Positions 40,174-51,000 of a stretch of 53,663 nucleotides of DNA are shown piece after piece. How positions within the stretch are numbered: the stretch's first letter is position 1; every line of letters begins with the position of its first letter. Source of the DNA: CAZOVK01 sp964583165 (GTDB taxonomy: Bacteria > Bacillota > Clostridia > Lachnospirales > WRAX01); NCBI GenBank assembly GCA_964583165.1, contig CAZOVK010000007.1:1-53663 (forward strand), given 5' to 3'. Below the pieces are notes generated by a model. That model was not told where the DNA came from and made no database searches. It saw only the letters and a program-made list of their open reading frames with translations. The position numbers and the translations under genes were made by a program.

Positions 40174-42427
40174 GGAGCTTTACGCCCAAGTCACTGTTGA
40201 CATAACGGCGAAAGCCGTTGACCGCACATTCACGTACCGCGTACCACCCGAGATTCTCGCGGGTGTTGGCTTTCGCGTAATTGTGCCGTTTGGCGCGGGG
40301 AATAAGACGCGTGAGGGTGTGATTGTCAGCTTGTCGAGCGAAACGGATGTGCCGCCCGATAAGATAAAGGATATTTTATCCTCACTCGACAACTCGCCCG
40401 CGCTCAGTGAGCGGACGCTTGCACTCGCTCACTGGATGAGAGAAAAGTATTACTGTACGCTCGCCGAAGTAATTGGCTGTATCCTACCCGCGGGGATTGA
40501 TATGCGGAATCAGGAAACAGCCATGCTGAAGCAGGCGCGTTTTGTGTATATTAACGAAGAAACGAACAATATTATAATTGATGGAATCATTAAGGCAGGC
40601 GGCGCACAAGGCAGAGTGCTTGCATTGTTGCGTGAATTGGGAAAGTTGACTATATCAGAGGTCAAGACGAAACTGGACTGTTCACTGTCGCCTATTTCGA
40701 CCCTTGAAAAAAAGGGTATTGTCACTGTCACGATTGAAACTATTGACCGAGATACGGCAAAAAAGTCACATATTGGGCTGAACGCGCCAACTCATGTGTT
40801 AAATGTTGAACAGAGTGAAGCGTTAAAACGTTGTATGGAAATTATCGCGCTCCCAAAGGGTGACGCGCGAAAGAAACCCATACTGATTCATGGCGTAACA
40901 GGTAGCGGCAAAACCGAAGTCTACATGCGCGTTATCGAAAGTGTTGTAAGAACAGGGCAAGACGCGATTGTGCTTGTCCCCGAAATCGCGTTGACACCGC
41001 AAGCAGTTTCGCTGTTCATCAGCCGTTTCGGCTCGTCTGTTGCCGTCACACACTCACGCCTTTCAGCCGCCGAACGCCTTGAAGAATGGCGCAAGGCCAA
41101 GGATGGCAAGGCGCGGATTATGATTGGCCCGCGTTCGGCGTTATTCACACCGTTTGAGAATCTGGGCGTGATTATCATAGACGAAGAGCACGAGCATACA
41201 TATCAATCAGACCAGAACCCCAAGTATGATGCGCGGGCTGTTGCCGAAAAGATTTGTGAGATAACGGGTGCGGCGTTGATTTTGGGAAGCGCCACGCCTT
41301 CGATTGAAACATATTTCAAGGCAGAACGCGCGGAGTATGAGATAGTCAAACTCAAATACCGAGTAAACAACACTCCGCCCGAGGTTGCGGTTGTTGATAT
41401 GAGGCTTGAATTGGCTAGCGGCAATCGTTCGATTTTTTGTAACGCGCTGACAGATGGCTTGCGCGAAACGCTGGCGCGGGGCGAACAGGCGATTTTGTTT
41501 TTGAACCGCCGCGGTTATGCAACATTCGTATCGTGCAGGACATGTGGTGGCGTAATGACTTGTGACGCTTGCAGCGTAAACCTCACATACCACATGTATA
41601 ACAACAGCCTAGTTTGCCACTATTGCGGGCATTGTGAAACCGTGCCCCAAGTCTGCCCGATATGCGGTTCTAAGCACATCAAGTTTTTCGGCACGGGCAC
41701 ACAGAAGATAGAGGACGAAATCCGCGTGCGCTTCCCGCAGGCTAGGGTTCTTCGCATGGACATGGATACAACCAGCAAGAAAAACGGTCATGCGCGGATA
41801 ATCAAGCAATTCGCGAATAAACAAGCGGATATACTGATTGGAACGCAGATGATTGCCAAGGGTCATGACTTCCCGTCTGTGACACTTGTTGGTATTATCG
41901 CTGCCGATTTATCGCTTAATACCGGTGATTTTCGCGCGGCGGAGAGGTCGTTTCAGCTTATAACTCAAGTTTCGGGGCGAGCGGGGCGGGCTGACGCGCC
42001 GGGGCGTGTCATTGTTCAAACCTATGACCCCGAGCACTACGCCATAGTATTCGCTTCACAAAACGACTATGAAAATTTCTATGAACACGAAATCACTATA
42101 CGCAATCAAATGCAATACCCACCCTACACCAATTTTTTCAGCATCATGCTAGTAGGCGAACATGAAAAGGAAATAATAATTGCGCTGAACAAACTGGCTG
42201 ACCTAATGAAATCAGACAACCCCGACGGGTTGGAACTTCTTGGCCCCGCCCCCGCGGTTGTGTCAAAGGTCAAGAACAACTTTAGGTGGCGGCTTCTCAT
42301 AAAGGGCGTTGATGAAGACATACTCAAAAACTTCGCCCTATCACGTATGGACACTTTCCGTGCCAAAAACGGTCTGCCCACAAATATCAGCGCACTGCTT
42401 GCACTAAATCCGCGCAGTCTATTATAA
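40160..42427 (+). CDS. priA: Primosomal replication protein PriA (helicase)
   Basis: PriA restarts stalled replication forks by unwinding and loading the replicative helicase. The 755-residue protein has the N-terminal DNA-binding domain (DRTFTYRVPPEI), Walker A GVTGSGKTEVYMR, the DEEH box in IIDEEHEHTYQSDQ, SATPSIETY, and the eight-Cys zinc region (CRTCGGVMTCDAC, CHYCGHCETVPQVCPICG). Helicase motifs QVSGRAGR and GTQMIAKGHDFP follow. The ATG at 40160 overlaps rpoZ. A longer in-frame stretch exists within rpoZ but no better start. Confidence 0.95.
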   Translation: MTSSKELYAQVTVDITAKAVDRTFTYRVPPEILAGVGFRVIVPFGAGNKTREGVIVSLSSETDVPPDKIKDILSSLDNSPALSERTLALAHWMREKYYCTLAEVIGCILPAGIDMRNQETAMLKQARFVYINEETNNIIIDGIIKAGGAQGRVLALLRELGKLTISEVKTKLDCSLSPISTLEKKGIVTVTIETIDRDTAKKSHIGLNAPTHVLNVEQSEALKRCMEIIALPKGDARKKPILIHGVTGSGKTEVYMRVIESVVRTGQDAIVLVPEIALTPQAVSLFISRFGSSVAVTHSRLSAAERLEEWRKAKDGKARIMIGPRSALFTPFENLGVIIIDEEHEHTYQSDQNPKYDARAVAEKICEITGAALILGSATPSIETYFKAERAEYEIVKLKYRVNNTPPEVAVVDMRLELASGNRSIFCNALTDGLRETLARGEQAILFLNRRGYATFVSCRTCGGVMTCDACSVNLTYHMYNNSLVCHYCGHCETVPQVCPICGSKHIKFFGTGTQKIEDEIRVRFPQARVLRMDMDTTSKKNGHARIIKQFANKQADILIGTQMIAKGHDFPSVTLVGIIAADLSLNTGDFRAAERSFQLITQVSGRAGRADAPGRVIVQTYDPEHYAIVFASQNDYENFYEHEITIRNQMQYPPYTNFFSIMLVGEHEKEIIIALNKLADLMKSDNPDGLELLGPAPAVVSKVKNNFRWRLLIKGVDEDILKNFALSRMDTFRAKNGLPTNISALLALNPRSLL

Positions 42428-42447
42428 TACACTAAGGGGTGTTAGAA

Positions 42448-42936
42448 ATGGCTATAAGGAACCTTCGCTACGACGGCGACGAATTATTGAGAAAGACGAG
42501 CAAACCCGTAACAAAATTTGACGAATCCCTGCACATACTGCTTGACGACATGCGTGAAACCATGCACGAACACAACGGGATGGGCATTGCCGCGCCACAA
42601 GTGGGCATACTGAAACGCGCCTTCGTAATTGAGATTGAAGACGAACTTTTAGAATTCATCAACCCCGAAATCGTGAGCGTTGAGGGTGACCAACAGCGCA
42701 GTGAGGGTTGTTTGAGTATTCCCAAACAGCGCGGCGTTGTTGAACGCCCCTTGAAAGTGACCCTGCGCGCGCAAAACAGACACGGCGAGTTTTATGAAGC
42801 GACAGGCGAAGAACTGTTAGCCGTTGCTATGTGTCATGAGTTTGACCACTTAAACGGCGTTCTTTATACCGACAAGGTCATTCGCATGTTGAGTCCCGAA
42901 GAAATGAAGAAAGACGACGACGAGGACGAGGAATAG
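42448..42936 (+). CDS. def: Peptide deformylase
   Basis: Def removes the formyl group from nascent proteins. The 162-residue protein contains all three metal-site motifs: GMGIAAPQVG, EGCLSIP (Cys ligand) and HEFDHLNG (two His ligands and catalytic Glu). It ends in an acidic Asp/Glu tail. The ATG at 42448 follows AAGGGGTG; a GTG upstream lies in that site. Methionyl-tRNA formyltransferase (fmt), which usually follows def, is not present: the cluster ends here at a terminator. Confidence 0.97.
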   Translation: MAIRNLRYDGDELLRKTSKPVTKFDESLHILLDDMRETMHEHNGMGIAAPQVGILKRAFVIEIEDELLEFINPEIVSVEGDQQRSEGCLSIPKQRGVVERPLKVTLRAQNRHGEFYEATGEELLAVAMCHEFDHLNGVLYTDKVIRMLSPEEMKKDDDEDEE

Positions 42937-42954
42937 GATTTTATGTAACATTTA

Positions 42955-42976
42955 CCCGCTAACAGGCGGGTTTTTT
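42955..42976 (+). terminator. Intrinsic terminator after def
   Basis: CCCGC (42955-42959) pairs with GCGGG (42966-42970), and six Ts follow. Confidence 0.88.
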
Positions 42977-42980
42977 AATG

Positions 42981-43008
42981 GGATAATTTTAACAAAACGG
43001 GCATAATA
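42981..43008 (+). promoter_or_regulatory. Possible forespore-type (sigma-G/F-like) promoter before yyaC
   Basis: GGATA (42981-42985) and CATAATA (43002-43008) resemble the -35 and -10 of forespore sigma factors with a 16-base gap. yyaC is known as a sporulation gene in bacilli, which supports this reading. No sigma-A-like pair is evident. Confidence 0.35.
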
Positions 43009-43023
43009 AGGCAAGGTGATATA

Positions 43024-43572
43024 ATGACTGAAACAAACAAGCTCTACCTTAGCCCGTGGGAAGAAAACGCCCACCTGAATCTAAGCAATGAAATAAAGAA
43101 TCTCATAACCCCGCTGAAATTCTCTGAAATAGTAATAGCGGCGATAGGCTCTGACCGCGCAACAGGCGATTCGCTGGGGCCTCTCGCGGGTCAGCGGCTG
43201 AAAAGTCTGTTGAATGGGCGCGCGTTTGTCTATGGCTCGCTCGATATGCCCGTTCACGCTAAGAATCTCCCCTACATTTGTGAAGAAATCAAAGAAAAGC
43301 ACGCGAACCCGCTCATCATTGCGATTGACGCGTCTGTCGGCGCCATATCACGCGTAGGGCTTCTGGCTCTTGGGCTTGGGCCGATTCAACCGGGCGCGGG
43401 TGTTCGGCGTGACCTGCCCCAGATTGGGCACGTACATGTGACAGGTATTGTGAGTTATCTAAGCGGCATGGAGATTGAGAGTATTCAGAATACGCGCCTA
43501 CAAATGGTTATGAAGATGGCCGAGGTCATAGCCGACGGTGTTTATTACGGGTTACGCGGAGTTGTGAATTAG
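43024..43572 (+). CDS. yyaC: YyaC-type spore protease (DUF1256)
   Basis: The 182-residue protein resembles the germination protease GPR and hydrogenase-maturation peptidase fold. It shows IAAIGSDRATGDSLGPLAG, the central YGSLDMPVHAKNLP, IIAIDASVG and GLGPIQPGAGV. It is annotated as spore protease YyaC in bacilli and clostridia. Its substrates are not well known. A monocistronic unit is likely, with AAGGTGAT before the ATG and a perfect terminator behind. It supports the view that this organism makes endospores. Confidence 0.92.
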   Translation: MTETNKLYLSPWEENAHLNLSNEIKNLITPLKFSEIVIAAIGSDRATGDSLGPLAGQRLKSLLNGRAFVYGSLDMPVHAKNLPYICEEIKEKHANPLIIAIDASVGAISRVGLLALGLGPIQPGAGVRRDLPQIGHVHVTGIVSYLSGMEIESIQNTRLQMVMKMAEVIADGVYYGLRGVVN

Positions 43573-43595
43573 GTTTTTGACAACAAATGGCATAT

Positions 43596-43629
43596 AAAAA
43601 GACGGTGTTCGCGTGAACACCGTCTTTTT
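43596..43629. terminator. Bidirectional terminator between yyaC and the FN3 protein gene
   Basis: A perfect 15-bp stem, AAAAAGACGGTGTTC (43596-43610) with GAACACCGTCTTTTT (43615-43629), around a GCGT loop. Confidence 0.96.
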
Positions 43630-43631
43630 GA

Positions 43632-46600
43632 TTATTTATATCCATCCTCAATGATAGCGGCTATGAACTCTAGACATTCGCCAAAGGTCATGTTCTCCGT
43701 TGGGCGGGCATTGCCCGAAATAAGCCCGAGTTTCGCCGCCTTTTGAATACTGGGGCGGTTTACGGCGCTCGCTGATGTTAGGTCAGCGACGCTTACGTTC
43801 GTGTAATTCCCGATTTGGCTCTTCGTTTTAATCTCGTAAAGCCTAATCAAGCGGTTAATCGCGTTTTCACGCGTAACTGTTGAGCCTGATATGAACAGCC
43901 CCGCCTTATAAAGTTGGTCTGATTCGCTGTTCGTAATCGGGCTGTTGACCGCCACTTCGCGCCTGTTTTCTGAGATGGCGGCCATGAGCTTGTTCAGCTG
44001 CATGGCAGAAAGTAAGGCGTTCGGGTCGTATGATGTCATGTCCGTAAAGCCGATACCCGCGTTCACGATATAGGGCGCGTTCGTGCCTATACCCGTGATG
44101 GGCAGGGGCGCGGGTTTGCCGAGGACTGTATACGCGCCGACAGTCGGCGTGGTAAGCTTCACGGCTCCTTGAAGGCTGTCATACTGACCATTTTGGATTA
44201 TCCAACCGCCCGTGTTAGCCGTATAAAGGTACGCGTTCGCGCTCGAATCCAGCGCGGCGGCGCGGCTGTTCAACTTCATATTGACGGCTAGGGGCGCGTT
44301 CAATGTGTTTAACTGAACCGTGCGCGTCGGTGTCGTGACGGATATACTCCATTGTTGGGGCGTGCTGAGGTAATTCTTGTCGGCAGGCTTCGCTATTGTT
44401 GGGTTCTCGGTTATCGTGATGTTGACCGTCGCCCCCTTGCCCATGTCAGGCAAGGCGTTCACCTCACGCGTATTGAGCGCACCCGGTGAAATGACCGTGC
44501 TCATTTGACCAGTGACGACATTAAGCCTAATCTTGCTCTCTTGGAAGGCCGCATAGATAGAGTAAGGCAATTGCAGTGTGCGTACTTTGATAACTTCATT
44601 GCCGAACTTCGACAAATCAACCGTATAATCAAACGTCTTATCCGCAATCAGTTTAGAGATGAAGCGCTGGTCAACAAGGTTATCCATGTTGCCGCTTGAA
44701 TCCTTCTGATTACTGCGGAATCTGAACGCCAGTGTATTTGTGCGGCGGTCATACGTGATGTCATAGTCCTGTGTCGGCAGCGGTACAAGGTTCGGGTTCA
44801 TCTGACCGTCATATTCGCCCGTGGTTGTGCCTGTTGTAATCGCTATTACGTTCGTGAAGATACTCTCCTTCTGAATATAGAAGGTATCCGAAACGGGCGG
44901 CATATCCTTAGGCACGATAAATTCAATATAATCGGCGAAAGTTATGTCTGTCGCTATATCCACGGCGTAGTTATACGTGCGCGTCACAATATCCTTATCC
45001 ATTGTGACAGTCAATATTGTCTTGGCACGTAAGAAGTATGTCGTGTTAGCAGTCAGCGATTGGAAGCGCGCCATATAACTCATATAAATAGATTCTAATT
45101 GGTCGGGTTTGGCGGTAATTCCCGCGCCTATGGTAACGATGTTGCCATCCTTGCCCGCATCACCCGTGTCTAAAACGTCGCGCAACCATTCGACAACCAT
45201 ATATTCCGTAGACAGCGGCACAAGCTTTGTATCGTTAGCCTTGTTATATGCGTCGAGGTTATCAGAACCCGCTAGCCCCAGCCCATCGGGCGGGGTCGGA
45301 GTCGCTAAGTCCTTCGTTTGGTACATAACGGGGTTTGACCACGGTGATGTCTTTTGCGCACCCGCGACAGTGCCTGCGGAGCGCACCCAGAAGTAATACT
45401 CTGTGTTCGGGAACAGGTTCTGTATAGTATACTTAATATAATCCGTGTCCTGTGAGTCCGCATCCGTCAGCCCTAAATCCTTGCCCTTGACTATCTCATA
45501 GGTGGCTTGAATGGTGTTCCAGTCAATAAGCTTGCCTTTCGAGGGGTCGGCTAAGAAAGTCGGGTTGTAGCTCAACTCATACGAAAGCCCCGATGTTCTA
45601 TTCCAATATACCGTAACACTGCCGTCGTCAGAGCTGTAAGGGAAGAGATACGGCACAGTAGGCTCAATATCAACAGGTTTATCGGGCGGGTTTGTTGTTC
45701 CAACCAAGAATGACGGGTCGGAGTTGAGTTGTTGACCGCCGATTATGCGATAAGCGCGGAACAAGATAATATAGGACGTATTACCTACCAGTTTCGGGCC
45801 ACCTGACTCTCCGCCGATGATATAATCGTATAACCCACCTGCGGTTGTAATATCGGTATTCGTTTTGTACCAACCGGTGTTATAGTCTTCCGCCGTCTGG
45901 TCAAGCGCCATGAGAACGCTCTCATTACCGTTATAGGGCAAAATCTTATACTCATAGTTAGCCATTGTGGTCGGATAAGCCGTCGCAAGGCTCAAGTCAT
46001 TCAACATGACTCGCCGTATTATCAACGGGTTAGCCGCCGTTTCAGTAAAGCCCGCCGTCTTAAAGATTTCTTTAACGGCACTCTCACTGTCGGCAAGCGC
46101 GAAGTCAATAACTGTATTAGCCAGCGCGTCCTTCTCACCGAACACCAACTTGCCGTCCTTGTCGATACCAACGAAGCTATAGAAATTGCCGTTGGGGGCC
46201 ATGACCTCAAACCATGTGTTGCGCCACTCCACGGTCAGCGTATTTTGGCTTGCGCCCGTCAGTTTGAGCGGGGGCTTGGCGACTGCCTTGGGCACGCCGA
46301 TTTCACCCGACGGCCCGATTGTGTAGGTCAGATAGAATGGGTCAGACTCACGGATAACCTCTGCGCCGTTTATGATAATCTTCTTCTTGGCTACTATTTT
46401 GAGCGTGTAGACATTATTTGTTGTAATAGGAGCACTGTCAAAACTGCCGTTCGAAAACTTCTGATACTCAGATACCGTGGCGGCTATCCAAGGCAATTCA
46501 ACAGGGTCTTTCCTTAACACCACGTTCAGCGGATTCTCCTCACCGCCAAATGTCATGGGTTTCAGATTCGGGTCGTCAATCTTTGTCGGGTCGTCCGTTA

Positions 46601-48008
46601 TCCATAGGTCATAGGTAACGTCCAAATCCAGATACAAACCGTTTTGGGCGGCCTTTATCTCTGAGTCGTTAACGGGGTTACGCAAGAACGCCTTCCATAC
46701 CAGGTCAAGTGATTTCTTAGTGATGTCGTTTGCGTCCGCAGCGTTGACTTTATCAACCGTTAAAAAGGGCGCGAGTGGTTTGATGTCAATTTGCCCGGGT
46801 GAATAGACGGCAATATTCGACACTATCTGCCCATCATTTTGAGAAATGGCATAAATACGATAGTATGTCAACCCCGTCGGTCGTTCGACACGCGCCGTTG
46901 TCAACGAAGCGTAATCGCTACCGAGCGTGAACAACAGTTTAGCGTTAGAGATATTGTTTTTGTTAGCAGGCAACTGGTTGATGTCAGAAGCCGAGTAGAC
47001 TTCTATTGATTTTATCTTCTGCTGGTTCGTTGTATTGTTGTTACCTATAATCTGGCTCCAGTTAAGGATAATGAAGTCCTTACCGTCTTCGGTAATCCAT
47101 AGGTTTACGTCAATACCGACGGGTTTTTGGGTTACGTAGTCATTACCCGTATAGGCTATCGAGTAAAACTTATCCTTTACAAGAATCGAACCCTGACCGT
47201 TCACACCTGTATTTCTGAACTTCACCAATTCGCCACCCGAATAAACGGCCGGCTCCACCTTTACGGTGTAGAACGTGCCCGGCACGAGCGCCTCATCCCT
47301 AATGGTGTAACTGAGCCGTTGAACGCCGCGGTCTGTCAGCTTTGTACACTTGTCAACAGGCACGCGCACAGTCGTTTCGGTGTTGTAGGTATACGAGATT
47401 ATATAACCGTCAAACAGGTCTATGGGTTGTTGGTTGGTGTCATAGAAGATTGGGTAATCCCAGACAACGGTCATGGCGTTTGTGACGCCCGTTGCGTTGA
47501 CCTGTATATCTGTCAAAAACAGGGCTTCTTGCGCTCCCTGCATGGTATTGGTGTCCATTACAGCGGGTATATCTCTTGTGTTTGTGTTTGTGTTGTCGGT
47601 ATATTGCCTATGCGTATGCCCGGGGTTAACAGAGAACGCGTATATACAACCGCTGTTCTGGAAGCCGTCGGGCGCAAGTGTGCCGCTAAAAGTCGTCGGA
47701 TTGATATATCTCGGCGGCGAAATCGTAGTCGAAGCGCTTCCGCGGATGGATGCGTTACGCTGGTTTATATCGATATACGCGGTTTCGTGCGTTACAGATG
47801 GTTCGAGAATATTCGACGTAGGGTCGGTTGTGGTTGATTTTACAATCGGGTCCCATGTCAACACGACATTGAAGTTCCCTTTAGAGCCCGAACCCAGAAT
47901 CTTGATATTTCGCGCATAACTCTGCATGTTCGCGTAGACGGGCATTTGGGCGGGTATGGCCATTATTAACATCAGCGCGATTGCGATAACGCGTTTGAAC
48001 AGTTTCAT
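43632..48008 (-). CDS. Giant secreted FN3-type protein with SLH-like C-terminus
   Basis: The 1458-residue protein starts with a signal peptide (MKLFKRVIAIALMLIMAIPA, cut near VYA). It contains a series of fibronectin type III-like modules, each with strands such as LTVEWRN or VTVYWNRTSG and closing motifs NTEYYFWVRSAG, LTANTTYFLRAKT. From about residue 1150 come beta-rich and transition regions, and the last 110 residues have SLH-like segments (NRLIRLYEIKTKSQIGNYTNV, then IQKAAKLGLISGN). These would anchor the protein to the wall. It lies 15 bases downstream of a related gene of 1691 residues, with GGGAGGAG before the ATG. Function unknown; a surface layer or adhesion role is inferred. Confidence 0.82.
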   Translation of the reverse strand: MKLFKRVIAIALMLIMAIPAQMPVYANMQSYARNIKILGSGSKGNFNVVLTWDPIVKSTTTDPTSNILEPSVTHETAYIDINQRNASIRGSASTTISPPRYINPTTFSGTLAPDGFQNSGCIYAFSVNPGHTHRQYTDNTNTNTRDIPAVMDTNTMQGAQEALFLTDIQVNATGVTNAMTVVWDYPIFYDTNQQPIDLFDGYIISYTYNTETTVRVPVDKCTKLTDRGVQRLSYTIRDEALVPGTFYTVKVEPAVYSGGELVKFRNTGVNGQGSILVKDKFYSIAYTGNDYVTQKPVGIDVNLWITEDGKDFIILNWSQIIGNNNTTNQQKIKSIEVYSASDINQLPANKNNISNAKLLFTLGSDYASLTTARVERPTGLTYYRIYAISQNDGQIVSNIAVYSPGQIDIKPLAPFLTVDKVNAADANDITKKSLDLVWKAFLRNPVNDSEIKAAQNGLYLDLDVTYDLWITDDPTKIDDPNLKPMTFGGEENPLNVVLRKDPVELPWIAATVSEYQKFSNGSFDSAPITTNNVYTLKIVAKKKIIINGAEVIRESDPFYLTYTIGPSGEIGVPKAVAKPPLKLTGASQNTLTVEWRNTWFEVMAPNGNFYSFVGIDKDGKLVFGEKDALANTVIDFALADSESAVKEIFKTAGFTETAANPLIIRRVMLNDLSLATAYPTTMANYEYKILPYNGNESVLMALDQTAEDYNTGWYKTNTDITTAGGLYDYIIGGESGGPKLVGNTSYIILFRAYRIIGGQQLNSDPSFLVGTTNPPDKPVDIEPTVPYLFPYSSDDGSVTVYWNRTSGLSYELSYNPTFLADPSKGKLIDWNTIQATYEIVKGKDLGLTDADSQDTDYIKYTIQNLFPNTEYYFWVRSAGTVAGAQKTSPWSNPVMYQTKDLATPTPPDGLGLAGSDNLDAYNKANDTKLVPLSTEYMVVEWLRDVLDTGDAGKDGNIVTIGAGITAKPDQLESIYMSYMARFQSLTANTTYFLRAKTILTVTMDKDIVTRTYNYAVDIATDITFADYIEFIVPKDMPPVSDTFYIQKESIFTNVIAITTGTTTGEYDGQMNPNLVPLPTQDYDITYDRRTNTLAFRFRSNQKDSSGNMDNLVDQRFISKLIADKTFDYTVDLSKFGNEVIKVRTLQLPYSIYAAFQESKIRLNVVTGQMSTVISPGALNTREVNALPDMGKGATVNITITENPTIAKPADKNYLSTPQQWSISVTTPTRTVQLNTLNAPLAVNMKLNSRAAALDSSANAYLYTANTGGWIIQNGQYDSLQGAVKLTTPTVGAYTVLGKPAPLPITGIGTNAPYIVNAGIGFTDMTSYDPNALLSAMQLNKLMAAISENRREVAVNSPITNSESDQLYKAGLFISGSTVTRENAINRLIRLYEIKTKSQIGNYTNVSVADLTSASAVNRPSIQKAAKLGLISGNARPTENMTFGECLEFIAAIIEDGYK

Positions 48009-48023
48009 GTTTTCTCCTCCCGT

Positions 48024-51000
48024 CTACATCAATTTTACTTTCGTTCCGAGTTTCGCGAGCATGTCGAGGAACGATTTTAGGTTAAGACCCGAATTGGGGC
48101 TGAATCCGTCTGAAATCATGCCAATCTCAAACGCGCAACGTATAGGAATCAGGTTCTGTGAGTCTATGCCTGTCAAACCATTGGTACGCGCCATATTCGT
48201 TATACGCATGTTCGCGAGTTTGGTGTTAGTCTTTTGGGCGTACAGGTTCATCAGATAAAAGACCGAATCCTGTGAGTTGATGTTGTTATAGAGCGTGCGC
48301 GATGAAGCCGTTATGCCACGCGCGTTCAAGAATGCCACTGTGTCGGCGTTCTTACTTGCGCCGAGTATACGTGCCACAGTGCCCACTACCATGTTGTTTG
48401 TGACTGTGGTTGAAGCATACATAGCGTCACGCCCGAACAACTCATCAAGACCGTATTTCGTTATCAATTCCGTCAAATATTGAGCGTTTGGCGAGCCGTC
48501 AAGCGCGGGGATATAGAGCTTGCGCCCCGTGAATACATACGCGCCCGTTTTTGTAGTATAGAAACCACTCGTGTTATTGATTGCCACAATCGGCATGTTG
48601 ATGTTGTTGTTATAGATGAGCTGATACGCCGCGACAGTCGTTCCGCTTGGGAAAGTACCCGTGACAAGCATCCTCTGCGGCAAATCGGTAATGGCGTAAC
48701 TACCCTTGCTGTTCTTTGTAAGCAGGTTTGTCGCGTCTGTCATGAACCGTTTAGATACGCTGTCGGCTATCGAGTTCAGATACTTGATAACGTCTGTGCT
48801 GGCTGTACCCGCGACGACTTGACGGCGGATTTCTTCGGCGTTTGACGCGCTGTCAACTTGGGCGGTTATTAGGTTTAACATAGCGTTTAAGATGTTGTTG
48901 TCAAACATCGCGTCCATAGCGAGTGAGCCGATTGCGTCAACCGTGATGTCTATACGAGGGCTCGCGGCGGAGTTACCGTCTATTGTGCCCGAATAATAGA
49001 CAGTGGCGACAGTCACGCGAATATAGTAATCAGCTACGGTTTTCGCCTTCACGTCATTTGTGATGCGTGTAAGCCCGAGGTTCTTCGTTGAGTCAAACGC
49101 GGCGGCGGGAATATTTACCGTCATGCCATTGACCGAAACCTTGAAGTTCTTTTGCGCCGCGATTGCCTTGTTCACAACGGCTGACGGCAGGTAGTAGGTC
49201 TGACTCAACCCCGAGCCTGTGCCGAGTAGATAATCGGCGCCCGCTGTACCCGACAATTCACCGTCGAACATATTCGTGCGGTAGAGTGCCGTGAAGGTGC
49301 CCGGTGATTGCGCAAGCGTCCAATAGGGTTGCTTGCGAAGGTTCTGAAGCATGTTGGCGAGATAGTCCTTCCAGTCGTTTGTTTCCTTGTCCTTTTCGGC
49401 TTCTTCGGGGTCTATGTCGGTTTTTGTTGTTGCTATATTCGAGTAGCCCGAGTAAATCCACATCGTGCCGAGTAGTTGCCCCATACGGACTTGAATGGCG
49501 TATGAGGTACCCTGTTTTAGACCGGTTATCTTATAGGTATACTGGTAGTACACCACGCCGTTGACCGTCACTGATTTCTTCGTGGGCACAAGTGACGATA
49601 TGGGCATGTCGGCGGGTGATGTCCACACGCCACCGTCGGGTTTTACGGTATATTGGAAGCTGTAACCCGTCGAAGCCGCCGTTAAGTCAACCTGTGTGTT
49701 GAACTGTATGACGATTTCGTGATACTTATCATATTGACCCGCTCTGATTACGGTAAGGTCAGACGGCGTTTGAACGGGCAAGGTCGTCAAACTAAGCGGC
49801 AACCATACCGAATAAGTTGTAGGAATCGTGTTGGGCTTATCGGGGTCACTACCGGCGGGCACCTTAGCGACACGCAGATAATAGAAATAAACCTGATTCG
49901 GGAATAACCCCTTGTCTTTCAATTGATAGATATTTTCACCAACGGAGTACTCAAATGACGTGTTTGCGTCACCTGTGATGCTGTCAAATGTTGACGTATT
50001 CCATTTAAGCCCGTCTAGGACGGTCATTATGTCTTTAAGCGGGGCGCGTTGATACCAGTCTTTAGTGTTATCTACACTTTCAGACTCGAAAAGCTGTTTG
50101 TCCTGTATGCGCAACACCTCAAACTGGTAGGTCGCTTTCTCTGTGTCAGAAAGTGGTGTAGTAAAGCTCCAGAAAACGGTGGCAGAACTCAGCGTCACGT
50201 CCTTTTTGTCAAAATTATCGGGCAAGCGCGGCGGCACAGTGTCGTCATTGGGGTCGGTTGGCTGTATCCTTGTGGTCACGGCCAACAAGAACGACATCCG
50301 TGAAATATCTGTCTTTTCGGGCTTTGAAGCGCCAATAACCTTTTGGTTTGTGGCGGCATCTATTGTATATGCACTGGGCACAACTACAGCTTCAATCACG
50401 AAGTAGTAAGTCTGGTTCGGGTCTAGCTCACGTATTATCACGCCCGGGTTTAACGCACCAACCAAAGCGGTCTGCGGTATTTTCTCAACAAGCTGAACAT
50501 CACCTGTACGGAGGTTGGTATAGAACCTCTTGTCTGTAAAGGTCAAAATCTGGTTGGCATAGGTATAATCAGTGGTGTCAACCGTGTTGGCATAAATGTT
50601 TTTGGCATCTATACCCTTTATCGGATTGCCTGAGAGTTTCAAGAGGTCATCCATATTCTTGCGCGACGTTGACACATACATATTGTAATACACAAACTTA
50701 TCTGGCGAGCCGTTGTCAAGCATGGTTAGTTGTTGTGGGTTCAGCGTGAACTTCTCATAATCCAAAACGCCTTGATTCAGCCCATTTAGAAGCGTCCAGT
50801 TGACGGAAATGCTTCTTAAATCTTCTACATTGTTGATTGTAACAGGCGTTGTACCCGTGAGGTTAGCCGGGCTCGGCACACCATACTTAACGGGCGCGTT
50901 CACCGCGAGCGATACGGGCACGGTTTCGTTTGATGTCACTATATTACCAGTAACGGGGCTTTTGAACGAAGACTGCATGGTTACATAATAAAGCCCGGGG

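Noticed and set aside
47127..47837. A 236-residue plus-strand frame
   Set aside because: It is antisense to the 1458-residue FN3 gene and has a random-looking composition.
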